Program-made: the position numbers and the translations under genes
Shown: one piece after another, positions 5,526-10,706 of the stretch
Layout: every line of letters begins with the position of its first letter
Numbering within the stretch: the stretch's first letter is position 1
Notes under the pieces: model-generated
Database searches by the model: none
What the model was told of the DNA's origin: nothing
What the model saw: only the letters and a program-made list of their open reading frames with translations
Virus record (IMG/VR): IMGVR_UViG_3300034170_000007
Coordinates: 1-40,698 of that record
Source of the DNA: a virus
Strand: one strand, 5' to 3'
DNA: 40,698 nucleotides

Positions 5526-6083
5526 ATGATTTATCTTAAGTGGTTTGTACTGGCTATCTTGGATTTACTGCTGACACTCACTGTATTGGTTGCCGCACCT
5601 ATCATTGCACTCTTCACAAGGGAACAGGCTTATGGAAAGCCTGAGTATACTTGGGGCTGGCTGTGGGGCACATACGACAACCCACCTCAAGGTGACGAAG
5701 GTTATGTAGCTAAGCGTGCAATGTTCTTAAACGCGACAACAGGGATCAAAGGTTATGTGAACCGTGTAATGTGGATGTTCAGAAACCCTCTTTATGGGTT
5801 CTCTCGACGTGCAGCATTGTCTTACAGAGACACATACACAATCGTAACAACTGGAAATCCTGATATCAGCGACAAGTACAAGATTCCAGGAAGTATGACA
5901 ACAAAACTGTATGACGGCAAGAAGCTTATCGGCTTTGAGTACTACCTTATCAAGCCTTGGTCTGAGACAAAAGACCTTCGTATGAGACTCGGATGGAAGA
6001 TCACAACAGAGAAGTTTGCCTTAAACGGTTTCGCTCCTCTGGTTGTTACTGCCAATCCGCTTGATGGCTACGGTAATGACTGA
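5526..6083 (+). CDS. Membrane-anchored phage protein, 185 aa
   Basis: One strongly hydrophobic N-terminal segment (about residues 3-30) anchors the protein in the inner membrane. The remaining 150 residues are soluble, with conserved-looking aromatic blocks (YTWGWLWGTYDNP, RNPLYGFSRR, GFEYYLIKPW). Proteins of this pattern occur as uncharacterised membrane proteins in several large phages. The gene has a GAAGGAGA ribosome site and lies inside the tRNA array, 18 bases after tRNA-Gln, so it is probably transcribed together with the tRNAs. Function unknown. Confidence 0.88.
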   Translation: MIYLKWFVLAILDLLLTLTVLVAAPIIALFTREQAYGKPEYTWGWLWGTYDNPPQGDEGYVAKRAMFLNATTGIKGYVNRVMWMFRNPLYGFSRRAALSYRDTYTIVTTGNPDISDKYKIPGSMTTKLYDGKKLIGFEYYLIKPWSETKDLRMRLGWKITTEKFALNGFAPLVVTANPLDGYGND

Positions 6084-6141
6084 CAGAATACTCCTGAAGC
6101 TTCAAGCGCCTTGGGAATATGTCGTATAACCAACATACGAC

Positions 6142-6170
6142 TTGACGCTCAGGAGACAGCGTGCTATAAA
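6142..6170 (+). promoter_or_regulatory. Promoter before tRNA-Trp
   Basis: TTGACG, 17-base spacer, TATAAA. A 7-bp stem GGAGACA/TGTCTCC (6151-6177) overlaps the spacer and start region, so the transcript may begin in a hairpin. A second hairpin, GTCGTAT/ATACGAC, lies just upstream. Confidence 0.6.
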
Positions 6171-6187
6171 TGTCTCCCACGAATTAA

Positions 6188-6262
6188 GGGTCTTGATTGT
6201 GATAGCAGCATGCTGGCCTCCAAAGCCATGCGGACTGGGAGCGTAACCTAGATGGCCCGCCA
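6188..6262 (+). tRNA. tRNA-Trp(CCA), divergent
   Basis: Acceptor GGGTCTT pairs with ATGGCCC except at one position. Anticodon loop CTCCAAA on a TGGC/GCCA stem, discriminator G (usual for Trp), encoded CCA. The D loop lacks a clear GG, and the T loop reads AGCGTAA instead of TTCGAAT, so scanners may score it poorly and its activity is less certain than its neighbours'. Confidence 0.7.
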
Positions 6263-6268
6263 AACAAT

Positions 6269-6343
6269 GCTGGTATGGTGTATTGGATGCACAAGGGTCT
6301 TCTAAGCCCTCAAGGGTTGGTTCGAATCCAACTACCAGCACCA
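6269..6343 (+). tRNA. tRNA-Arg(TCT)
   Basis: Acceptor GCTGGTA/TACCAGC, D stem GTGT/GCAC, anticodon stem AGGGT/GCCCT with loop CTTCTAA. T arm GTTGG-TTCGAAT-CCAAC; encoded CCA. It reads AGA/AGG. Confidence 0.95.
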
Positions 6344-6370
6344 TATGTGCAAATAGTTTTAAATAAACGC

Positions 6371-6399
6371 TTGACAGATTAGATTTGTCGTGTTTTAAT
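6371..6399 (+). promoter_or_regulatory. Sigma70-like promoter
   Basis: TTGACA, 17-base spacer, TTTAAT, placed to transcribe the 40-codon gene at 6434 and tRNA-Glu onward. Confidence 0.65.
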
Positions 6400-6433
6400 A
6401 CTCATATGAATCAGACATTAAGGAGAGATACAG

Positions 6434-6556
6434 ATGGCAAAGTATTACGATGCAACTAAAGAACACGCTCCGGTTGACAAGACACGCTTGAAAGACAGCA
6501 AAGGTCGTCACCCAAACAAGAATAAACAGGGCAAGCCACCAAGCGTGGTAAGCTAA
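6434..6556 (+). CDS. Small basic protein, 40 aa
   Basis: ATG with an AGGAGAGA site 6-8 bases upstream opens a 40-codon frame (MAKYYDATKEHAPVDKT...KPPSVVS) rich in Lys, Arg and Pro and without hydrophobic segments. It lies behind its own promoter between tRNA genes. It looks unstructured and nucleic-acid-binding in charge only; no function is known. Confidence 0.7.
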   Translation: MAKYYDATKEHAPVDKTRLKDSKGRHPNKNKQGKPPSVVS

Positions 6557-6598
6557 ATGAGACAAGAAATTGATCTTGGCTTAGTATAAAGATTTAAT

Positions 6599-6675
6599 GC
6601 ACCACTCGTCTACGAGGTTTAGGATATGAGGTTTTCACCCTCATGAACGGGGTTCGAGTCCCCGGTGGTGTACCA
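6599..6675 (+). tRNA. tRNA-Glu(TTC)
   Basis: Acceptor GCACCAC/GTGGTGT, D region CGTCTACGAGGTTTAGGAT as in bacterial tRNA-Glu, anticodon stem TGAGG/CCTCA with loop TTTTCAC. T arm CGGGG-TTCGAGT-CCCCG; encoded CCA. Confidence 0.94.
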
Positions 6676-6678
6676 TAT

Positions 6679-6784
6679 TTGAATGATAAATACGTCCAGC
6701 TAATCGGCGGAAGGAACAACTCAACAGCCCATTGAAATAGATGGTATTGAGCCTAAGATGAAAGTCACCGATATTCATTCAAAG
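6679..6784 (+). other. Stem-enclosed inter-tRNA spacer with possible promoter
   Basis: TTTGAATGA near 6679 pairs perfectly with TCATTCAAA ending near 6784 and would close the whole spacer. Inside, TTGAAA (6732) and TAAGAT (6754), 16 bases apart, make a weak promoter for tRNA-Asp. No gene is seen. Confidence 0.4.
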
Positions 6785-6790
6785 CTACAT

Positions 6791-6866
6791 GGCTTATGTT
6801 TCCTCTGGGAAGGAAGGCACACTGTCTATGTGTCAGTTGAGGGTTCGAATCCCTTATAGGTCGCCA
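6791..6866 (+). tRNA. tRNA-Asp(GTC)
   Basis: Acceptor GGCTTAT/ATAGGTC (two G-U pairs), D stem TTCC/GGAA, anticodon stem GCACA/TGTGT with loop CTGTCTA. Discriminator G, as expected for Asp; encoded CCA. Confidence 0.88.
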
Positions 6867-6870
6867 ATTT

Positions 6871-6944
6871 GCCCTTTTAGTATATTGGTATTACTCGGCC
6901 TTTGTAACGCTGAAAACGCAGTTCGATTCTGTGATGGGGCACCA
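6871..6944 (+). tRNA. tRNA-Thr(TGT)
   Basis: Acceptor GCCCTTT/ATGGGGC with one mismatch, anticodon loop TTTGTAA on a CGGCC/CGCTG stem with one mismatch, T arm with loop TTCGATT. Encoded CCA. Confidence 0.85.
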
Positions 6945-6947
6945 AAT

Positions 6948-6976
6948 TTGACAGCACTAACGCCTTATGGTATTGT
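6948..6976 (+). promoter_or_regulatory. Promoter before tRNA-Arg(ACG)
   Basis: TTGACA, 17-base spacer, TATTGT, starting 4 bases after tRNA-Thr. Downstream, an 8-bp stem TATCAGGT/ACCTGATA (about 7000-7034) precedes the next tRNA. Confidence 0.55.
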
Positions 6977-7043
6977 CCGTCACTTAGCTAGGCTTGGCTT
7001 ATCAGGTAGAAGCCCGTACCTCCAAAACCTGATATAAATTTAA

Positions 7044-7117
7044 AGTCGCTTGGCCGATTGGATAGGCTCAGGTCTACGAAGCCTGCTAGAGTGGTTCGAC
7101 TCCACTAGTGACTACCA
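7044..7117 (+). tRNA. tRNA-Arg(ACG)
   Basis: Acceptor AGTCGCT/AGTGACT, D stem GCC/GGC, anticodon stem CAGGT/GCCTG with loop CTACGAA. T arm AGTGG-TTCGACT-CCACT; encoded CCA. An A34 suggests inosine modification by host TadA to read CGN codons. Confidence 0.95.
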
Positions 7118-7230
7118 AATTATAGAATGCCTATGTAGATAGCAACGTCCTAGGTACTGTTGTTACATACAGAAGCTGTTTCTCGCCGGGGTGTAACCAT
7201 AGGGTGTTATCTATGGGTATCAAGATTAAT
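7118..7230 (+). other. Unassigned structured inter-tRNA spacer
   Basis: 113 bases without a gene or recognisable tRNA. Stems that can form include CCTATG/CATAGG (ends of the spacer), CAAC/GTTG and CCATAG/CTATGG; some are mutually exclusive. No T-loop signature is present. Confidence 0.35.
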
Positions 7231-7304
7231 TGCTCGTTAGCATAGTGGTAATGCAGTCGGCTGATAACCGTCTTAGGGGTGTTCAATTCACTCACGAGCA
7301 ACCA
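7231..7304 (+). tRNA. tRNA-Ile(GAT)
   Basis: Acceptor TGCTCGT/ACGAGCA, D stem GCAT/ATGC, anticodon loop CTGATAA on GTCGG/CCGTC (one mismatch). T arm GGGTG-TTCAATT-CACTC; encoded CCA. Confidence 0.92.
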
Positions 7305-7352
7305 AATTCTGCGTAAACCAGAAACAAGATTCCTTTTACGGCTTTTAGAAGG

Positions 7353-7421
7353 GATCGGGAAACAAAGGGGTAAGAACTTTAGCGAGTTCGAATGTCTCAG
7401 ACTAAGCCGTTGAAAGACAAC
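7353..7421 (+). pseudogene. Decayed tRNA-like element
   Basis: A perfect 7-bp acceptor-like stem, ACGGCTT/AAGCCGT, encloses about 57 bases with an AAAG/CTTT hairpin and a T-loop-like GAGTTCGAATGTCTC. There is no CCA (TGA follows), and neither a 5-bp T stem nor a standard anticodon loop, so it is probably a dead tRNA gene. Confidence 0.45.
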
Positions 7422-7435
7422 GCGAATACTACAGA

Positions 7436-7511
7436 TGCGGTCAGGTGAACTGGTGGACACAGCAGCCTCATAAGCTGAATAAGGTGAGTTCGATTCTCAC
7501 GTCCGCAACCA
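7436..7511 (+). tRNA. tRNA with CAT anticodon (Met, fMet-like or Ile2)
   Basis: Acceptor TGCGGTC/GTCCGCA with one mismatch, D stem GTG/CAC, anticodon loop CTCATAA on GCAGC/GCTGA, T arm GTGAG-TTCGATT-CTCAC. Ends CGCAACCA like initiator tRNAs and has a weak U1-A72 first pair, but it lacks the three G-C pairs next to the anticodon loop that mark fMet. Second CAT tRNA of the array. Confidence 0.88.
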
Positions 7512-7651
7512 AATTTGATGCGCCACAGCACGGAGACATTAGTCTTATAGGCATGATGAAAAACGGTCATGACATCAAATCAAACACCGTGCTCCCCACG
7601 GGTACAGCCAGATAGAGTGTGCTGTATAAATATAGTCTCTATCAGAATTAT
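7512..7651 (+). other. Structured spacer with acceptor-like stem
   Basis: AGCACGG pairs with CCGTGCT across about 55 bases that contain AGAC/GTCT and CATGA/TCATG hairpins, a tRNA-like outline without a T arm. A second part has TACAGC/GCTGTA interleaved with GATAGAG/CTCTATC (pseudoknot-capable). No gene seen. Confidence 0.4.
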
Positions 7652-7728
7652 AGGTAATGATCTCACCGGGCGTGGGTCGCTGGCTGTTAACCAGCAGATG
7701 GGAGGTTCGAGTCCTCTATTACCTGCCA
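7652..7728 (+). tRNA. tRNA-Asn(GTT)
   Basis: Acceptor AGGTAAT/ATTACCT, D stem CTCA/TGGG, anticodon stem GCTGG/CCAGC with loop CTGTTAA. Discriminator G, T loop TTCGAGT, encoded CCA. Confidence 0.95.
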
Positions 7729-7734
7729 AACAAA

Positions 7735-7823
7735 GCGTCGTGATTTATGGGGACTGGGATTCCCGCTGGGCTGTAAACCCGGTGTCCAAGACTGCGTGGT
7801 TCGATTCCGACCATGACGCACCA
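7735..7823 (+). tRNA. tRNA-Tyr(GTA)
   Basis: Acceptor GCGTCGT/ATGACGC, anticodon stem CTGGG/CCCGG with loop CTGTAAA, and a long variable arm as expected for bacterial tRNA-Tyr. T loop TTCGATT; encoded CCA. Confidence 0.94.
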
Positions 7824-7844
7824 ATTAAGATGTAGAAGATTTAA

Positions 7845-7918
7845 CTAGATGAAGCGTTACGGTAGCGTACTGGCTTTGGAAGCCTGTGGCGGTGGTTCGA
7901 CTCCACCCATCTAGACCA
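7845..7918 (+). tRNA. tRNA-Pro(TGG)
   Basis: Acceptor CTAGATG/CATCTAG, anticodon loop TTTGGAA on CTGGC/GCCTG (one mismatch), T arm GGTGG-TTCGACT-CCACC. Encoded CCA. Confidence 0.92.
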
Positions 7919-7922
7919 ATTT

Positions 7923-7996
7923 GGGCTTGTGGTAAAACGGGAATACGCGGTCTTTGCAAGTCCGAGTTCAGGGTTCGACTCCCTGCTGGTCCACCA
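7923..7996 (+). tRNA. tRNA-Ala(TGC)
   Basis: Acceptor GGGCTTG/CTGGTCC with G-U pairs and one mismatch, D stem GTA/TAC, anticodon loop TTTGCAA on CGGTC/GTCCG (one mismatch), T arm CAGGG-TTCGACT-CCCTG. Encoded CCA. Confidence 0.88.
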
Positions 7997-8013
7997 AATA
8001 AGGAGTGCTTAAT

Positions 8014-8169
8014 ATGAGAGTCCGAGTAAAACAAACCAAGAAGAAGTTTGCTATGATGCCATGCGGGTGTTGTGAGAGGGTTTATTACAAGGAGAAGAGT
8101 CTGGATAAGCAGACCCTCAAAGAAGCACTTGAAGAAATAAGCAATACGCTTGACTGTGACGTCGTGTAG
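8014..8169 (+). CDS. Small CxCC protein, 51 aa, overlaps tRNA-His
   Basis: ATG with an AAGGAG site opens a 51-codon frame with a very basic N-terminus (MRVRVKQTKKKF), a PCGCCE cluster at residues 16-21 and a helical C-terminal half that ends CDVV. Part of a zinc or metal site is possible, but only three or four cysteines are present. The last 14 bases of the gene, including its TAG stop, are the first 14 bases of tRNA-His, so transcript processing at the tRNA 5' end would remove the stop codon from the mRNA. Confidence 0.7.
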   Translation: MRVRVKQTKKKFAMMPCGCCERVYYKEKSLDKQTLKEALEEISNTLDCDVV

Positions 8170-8229
8170 TCTGGGACTACCTTCCGGTTGTGACCCGGTT
8201 GTTAGAGATCGAAACTCTGCGTCACCCCA
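8156..8229 (+). tRNA. tRNA-His(GTG)
   Basis: Acceptor GTGACGT/GCGTCAC, D stem GTAG/CTAC, anticodon stem TCCGG/CCGGT with loop TTGTGAC. Discriminator C73 as needed for HisRS; the base before position 1 is T rather than the encoded G-1 usual in bacteria. Encoded CCA. The 5' end overlaps the gene at 8014. Confidence 0.92.
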
Positions 8230-8235
8230 AATTAT

Positions 8236-8320
8236 GGGCCAGTGGTGGAACTGGTATACACAGCAGTCTTAGAAACTGCCGCCGAAAGGATTGAGGGATC
8301 GTGACCCTCTTGGCCCACCA
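8236..8320 (+). tRNA. tRNA-Leu(TAG)
   Basis: Acceptor GGGCCAG/TTGGCCC, D region GTGGAACTGGTATACAC nearly identical to tRNA-Leu(TAA) at 5121, anticodon stem GCAGT/ACTGC with loop CTTAGAA. Class II variable arm, encoded CCA. The two Leu tRNAs look like duplicates. Confidence 0.95.
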
Positions 8321-8326
8321 AATTAT

Positions 8327-8402
8327 GTCCTTCTTGCCTGAGCGGCTAGGGTGCTGATTGCAAACCAGTAATAGATCGGTTCAACTCCGATAGAAGGCTC
8401 CA
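8327..8402 (+). tRNA. tRNA-Cys(GCA), irregular acceptor
   Basis: Anticodon loop TTGCAAA on GCTGA/CCAGT, T arm ATCGG-TTCAACT-CCGAT, discriminator T and encoded CCA fit tRNA-Cys. The acceptor pairs as CCTTCT/AGAAGG with a bulged T near the 5' end, so the 5' boundary is uncertain by a base. Confidence 0.82.
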
Positions 8403-8407
8403 AACAT

Positions 8408-8483
8408 GCGTGATTCGTATAGAGGTCTAATACTCTCGGCTTCCACCCGAGTAACCAGGGTTCGACTCCCTGATCCCGCACCA
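8408..8483 (+). tRNA. tRNA-Gly(TCC)
   Basis: Acceptor GCGTGAT/ATCCCGC with one mismatch, D stem GTAT/ATAC, anticodon stem CTCGG/CCGAG with loop CTTCCAC. T arm CAGGG-TTCGACT-CCCTG; encoded CCA. Confidence 0.92.
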
Positions 8484-8485
8484 AT

Positions 8486-8558
8486 TTTGAAGATGGTGGT
8501 TAAATCCCAACCCCAAGCGGTTAAATGCACCGGCTTGCGATTCAGTGAGAGTATCTTC
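8486..8558 (+). other. tRNA-sized element without T arm or CCA
   Basis: An 8-bp stem, TTGAAGAT/ATCTTCAA, encloses a TGG/CCA and a CAAGC/GCTTG hairpin. The size and outline recall a tRNA, but the T-loop motif and CCA are missing. Decayed tRNA or unrelated small RNA. Confidence 0.4.
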
Positions 8559-8568
8559 AATCTCTTTT

Positions 8569-8644
8569 GCATTCTAAGCTAACTAGGTAGAAGCACTGGC
8601 TTGAAACCCCAGATGACGTGGATCGATACCACGAGAATGCACCA
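8569..8644 (+). tRNA. tRNA-Phe(GAA)
   Basis: Acceptor GCATTCT/AGAATGC, D stem GCT/AGC, anticodon loop TTGAAAC on CTGGC/CCCAG (one mismatch), T arm CGTGG-ATCGATA-CCACG. Encoded CCA. Last tRNA of the array. Confidence 0.9.
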
Positions 8645-8657
8645 ATAAAATTAGTCA

Positions 8658-8725
8658 CATGTTGGTTCGATTCCAACCTCAGCGCCCTGGTGCGTTAGAG
8701 TAGCATTGATGGTTCATGCAGGCTA
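8658..8725 (+). pseudogene. Scrambled tRNA fragments
   Basis: A good T arm (GTTGG-TTCGATT-CCAAC) is followed, not preceded, by a D-arm-like GCAT-TGATGGTTC-ATGC that is nearly identical to the D arm of the tRNA-Met at 5042. No anticodon arm is present. It reads as juxtaposed pieces of lost tRNA genes. Confidence 0.5.
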
Positions 8726-8794
8726 ACCAAACACAGACAACTGACCCACCCTTACATAGCTGCGTGCTATCATCTCAGTCTGTCTTGTCAGATT

Positions 8795-8820
8795 ACCCTC
8801 CCAGTGAGGGTTTTCCTGTT
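8795..8820 (+). terminator. Intrinsic terminator at end of tRNA region
   Basis: ACCCTC-CCAGT-GAGGGT followed by TTTCCTGTTT. It separates the tRNA array from the structural module. Confidence 0.8.
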
Positions 8821-8859
8821 TCTGCCATTCCGGCACAATAAAACACAAGAGGAATAAAA

Positions 8860-9081
8860 ATGCTTTCTATTGACGACCAATACAAACTTGTTGCAAAGCT
8901 TGGCCTTATTGAAGGCATCAAAGCTGGTGCATTCGCTGACTCAACAGCTAGCAAAGCCGCTCTAGCAGCACTAGTCGCTGTAACATCCCCAAACGCTACT
9001 GACCTTCCAACAGCTCTGACTCTTGTAAATGAAATCAAGACTAAGTTGAATGCTGTTATCGCAGCTCTAAAAACTGCTTGA
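8860..9081 (+). CDS. Head-fibre-like or small structural protein, 73 aa
   Basis: A 73-residue helical protein. The C-terminal pattern (DLPTALTLVNEIKTKLNAVIAALKTA) resembles the conserved end of phage head-fibre/head-associated proteins, in which '-D-x-x-x-x-V-N-x-L-x-x-x-L-N-x-x-I-x-A-L' recurs. The position immediately upstream of the terminase, behind a terminator, fits a structural gene. Its stop codon lies within the -35 element of a promoter (9078) for the terminase operon. Identification is tentative. Confidence 0.6.
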   Translation: MLSIDDQYKLVAKLGLIEGIKAGAFADSTASKAALAALVAVTSPNATDLPTALTLVNEIKTKLNAVIAALKTA

Positions 9082-9107
9082 CATGTATTTTCAATAAATG
9101 TTATGCT
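9078..9107 (+). promoter_or_regulatory. Upstream promoter of structural operon
   Basis: TTGACA, then TTATGC after 17 bases or TATGCT after 18. Its -35 overlaps the stop codon of the preceding gene. It is in tandem with the better promoter at 9114. Confidence 0.5.
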
Positions 9108-9113
9108 TAGGGG

Positions 9114-9141
9114 TTGACAACTGTCAATTCCAATGTACAAT
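9114..9141 (+). promoter_or_regulatory. Main promoter of structural (terminase) operon
   Basis: TTGACA, 16-base spacer, TACAAT: the best sigma70-like match in the window. No other promoter this strong is seen until the lysis genes are passed, so it may drive a long late transcript. Confidence 0.82.
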
Positions 9142-9150
9142 AACATACAT

Positions 9151-9203
9151 AGAGGGCAATCCTCTAGCAGGAAACAGGGATGTGGCTTCGGCCACGCCCT
9201 TTA
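9151..9203 (+). promoter_or_regulatory. Two-hairpin leader before terminase (possible attenuator)
   Basis: AGAGG-GCAAT-CCTCT (9151-9165) is followed by AGGG-AT-GTGGC-TTCG-GCCAC-G-CCCT and TTTAATTT (9176-9207). The second hairpin has the form of an intrinsic terminator located between promoter and first gene, which suggests attenuation or an mRNA 5' stabiliser. Confidence 0.5.
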
Positions 9204-9227
9204 ATTTCATTAAAATGAGGACAGGCA

Positions 9228-10697
9228 ATGGCTGACGATATGGTCTTTGACTTGGACCCTAACGTTATCGGGCCAAAGTCGAAAAAGCAATATGACTTCA
9301 TGCACAGCGAAGCAGACATCACCGTGTTCGGTGGAGCGGCTGGAGCTGGCAAGAGTTATCTGGGTGTTATGGACTTCCTTAAACATATCCAGTATCCAAA
9401 TTTCCGTGGTTGTATGGTAAGACGTACAACTCCACAGTTGAAAGGTCCAGGCGGTCTCCAAGAGAAAGCAGAAGAACTTTTCAGACTGATCGATCCAAAG
9501 GTAAGATGGCGTGATAAAGAACACCACTTCCTCTTCTCTAACGGAGCTAAGATTTACCTCCGTCACTTTGAAAACCCTAAAGACACTGAGAACTTCCAAG
9601 GCTGGGAAGTAAACCACTTCCTTGTGGACGAAGGCCAGCAATTCGAAGAGATGATGGTTGAATACTTAACCTCTCGTATGCGTAACCCAAAGTGTCCAGA
9701 AGTTAAACCTCACATGAAGATCACTTGCAACCCTGACTACGGTTCGTTCCTTCGTCATTGGTTAGAATGGTGGCTAGACCCAGACACTGGAATCCCTATT
9801 CCAGAGCGTGATGGAGTTGTCCGCTACTTCCTAAAGCTAGATGGTAAGATGGTTTGGGGCTCTTCTAAGGCAGAGTTGATTGAGAAGTACGGTAAGCCAA
9901 ACTTATCCGCTGATCATAAAAACCAAGTTAAACCGCTCAGCTTCAAATTCATTGCAGCCAACGTTTACGACAACCCAGTACTTTGTAATGCACAACCAGA
10001 ATATGTTGGTTGGCTAGAAGGCTTGGGTCGTGTTGAGAAAGAACGTCTACTTTATGGTAGCTGGCTGGCACGTGCTGAGGGTACTGGTTACTTCAAATCT
10101 CAATGGTGCAACATGGTAACTCAACGTGACATTGCTTCTGTGAAGCGTGTACGTGCATGGGATATCAGTGGCTCCGTTCCCTCTGAAACCAATCGTAACC
10201 CTGACTGGACTGCTGGAGTTCTAATGAGCCGCAGTAAATTGGGAACCTATACAGTTGAAGATGTTGTTCGTGATCGTCGCCGTCATGGTGGTGTGTTTGA
10301 ACTCATTCTGGAAACTGCAAGGCACGATGGTGATGACGTTCAAATTATCATTCCTTGTGACCCTGGTGCTGCCGGTAAGGCTTACGCTGCTCAACTCATT
10401 CGTGACTTGGCAGATCATGGGTTCTACGCAAGAATGAAACAAACAAACAAATCGAAGGTGACTCGGTTCGCCCCGTTTGCTGCTATTGCAGAAGCTGGTA
10501 GTGTGGAGATTATCGAGGCTGACTGGACTAAAGACTTTCTGTTGGAACTTGAACGTTTCGACGGTAGCAAGAATATTAAGGATGACCAAGTGGACGCCAC
10601 ATCTGATGCCTTCCACGCACTATCATCTGAACAATACTTGCCTGACTTCTCTCTTCCAGTAATGACCCAGACAAACCCTTTCGCATTTTATAGATAA
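9228..10697 (+). CDS. terL: Terminase large subunit
   Basis: The DNA-packaging motor: an N-terminal ATPase and a C-terminal RNase H-like nuclease that cuts concatemers at the portal. Of 489 residues, Walker A is GGAAGAGKS (35-43), Walker B is HFLVDEGQQF (Asp134-Glu135), a coupling motif KITCNP follows at about 164-169, and nuclease acidic residues are visible in RAWDIS (Asp312), PCDPGAAGK (Asp378) and KDDQVDATSDAF (Asp452/453/456/460). The length is usual for the family. ATG with a GAGGACAG site; the portal gene follows after 9 bases. Confidence 0.97.
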   Translation: MADDMVFDLDPNVIGPKSKKQYDFMHSEADITVFGGAAGAGKSYLGVMDFLKHIQYPNFRGCMVRRTTPQLKGPGGLQEKAEELFRLIDPKVRWRDKEHHFLFSNGAKIYLRHFENPKDTENFQGWEVNHFLVDEGQQFEEMMVEYLTSRMRNPKCPEVKPHMKITCNPDYGSFLRHWLEWWLDPDTGIPIPERDGVVRYFLKLDGKMVWGSSKAELIEKYGKPNLSADHKNQVKPLSFKFIAANVYDNPVLCNAQPEYVGWLEGLGRVEKERLLYGSWLARAEGTGYFKSQWCNMVTQRDIASVKRVRAWDISGSVPSETNRNPDWTAGVLMSRSKLGTYTVEDVVRDRRRHGGVFELILETARHDGDDVQIIIPCDPGAAGKAYAAQLIRDLADHGFYARMKQTNKSKVTRFAPFAAIAEAGSVEIIEADWTKDFLLELERFDGSKNIKDDQVDATSDAFHALSSEQYLPDFSLPVMTQTNPFAFYR

Positions 10698-10706
10698 GGA
10701 GCAATA

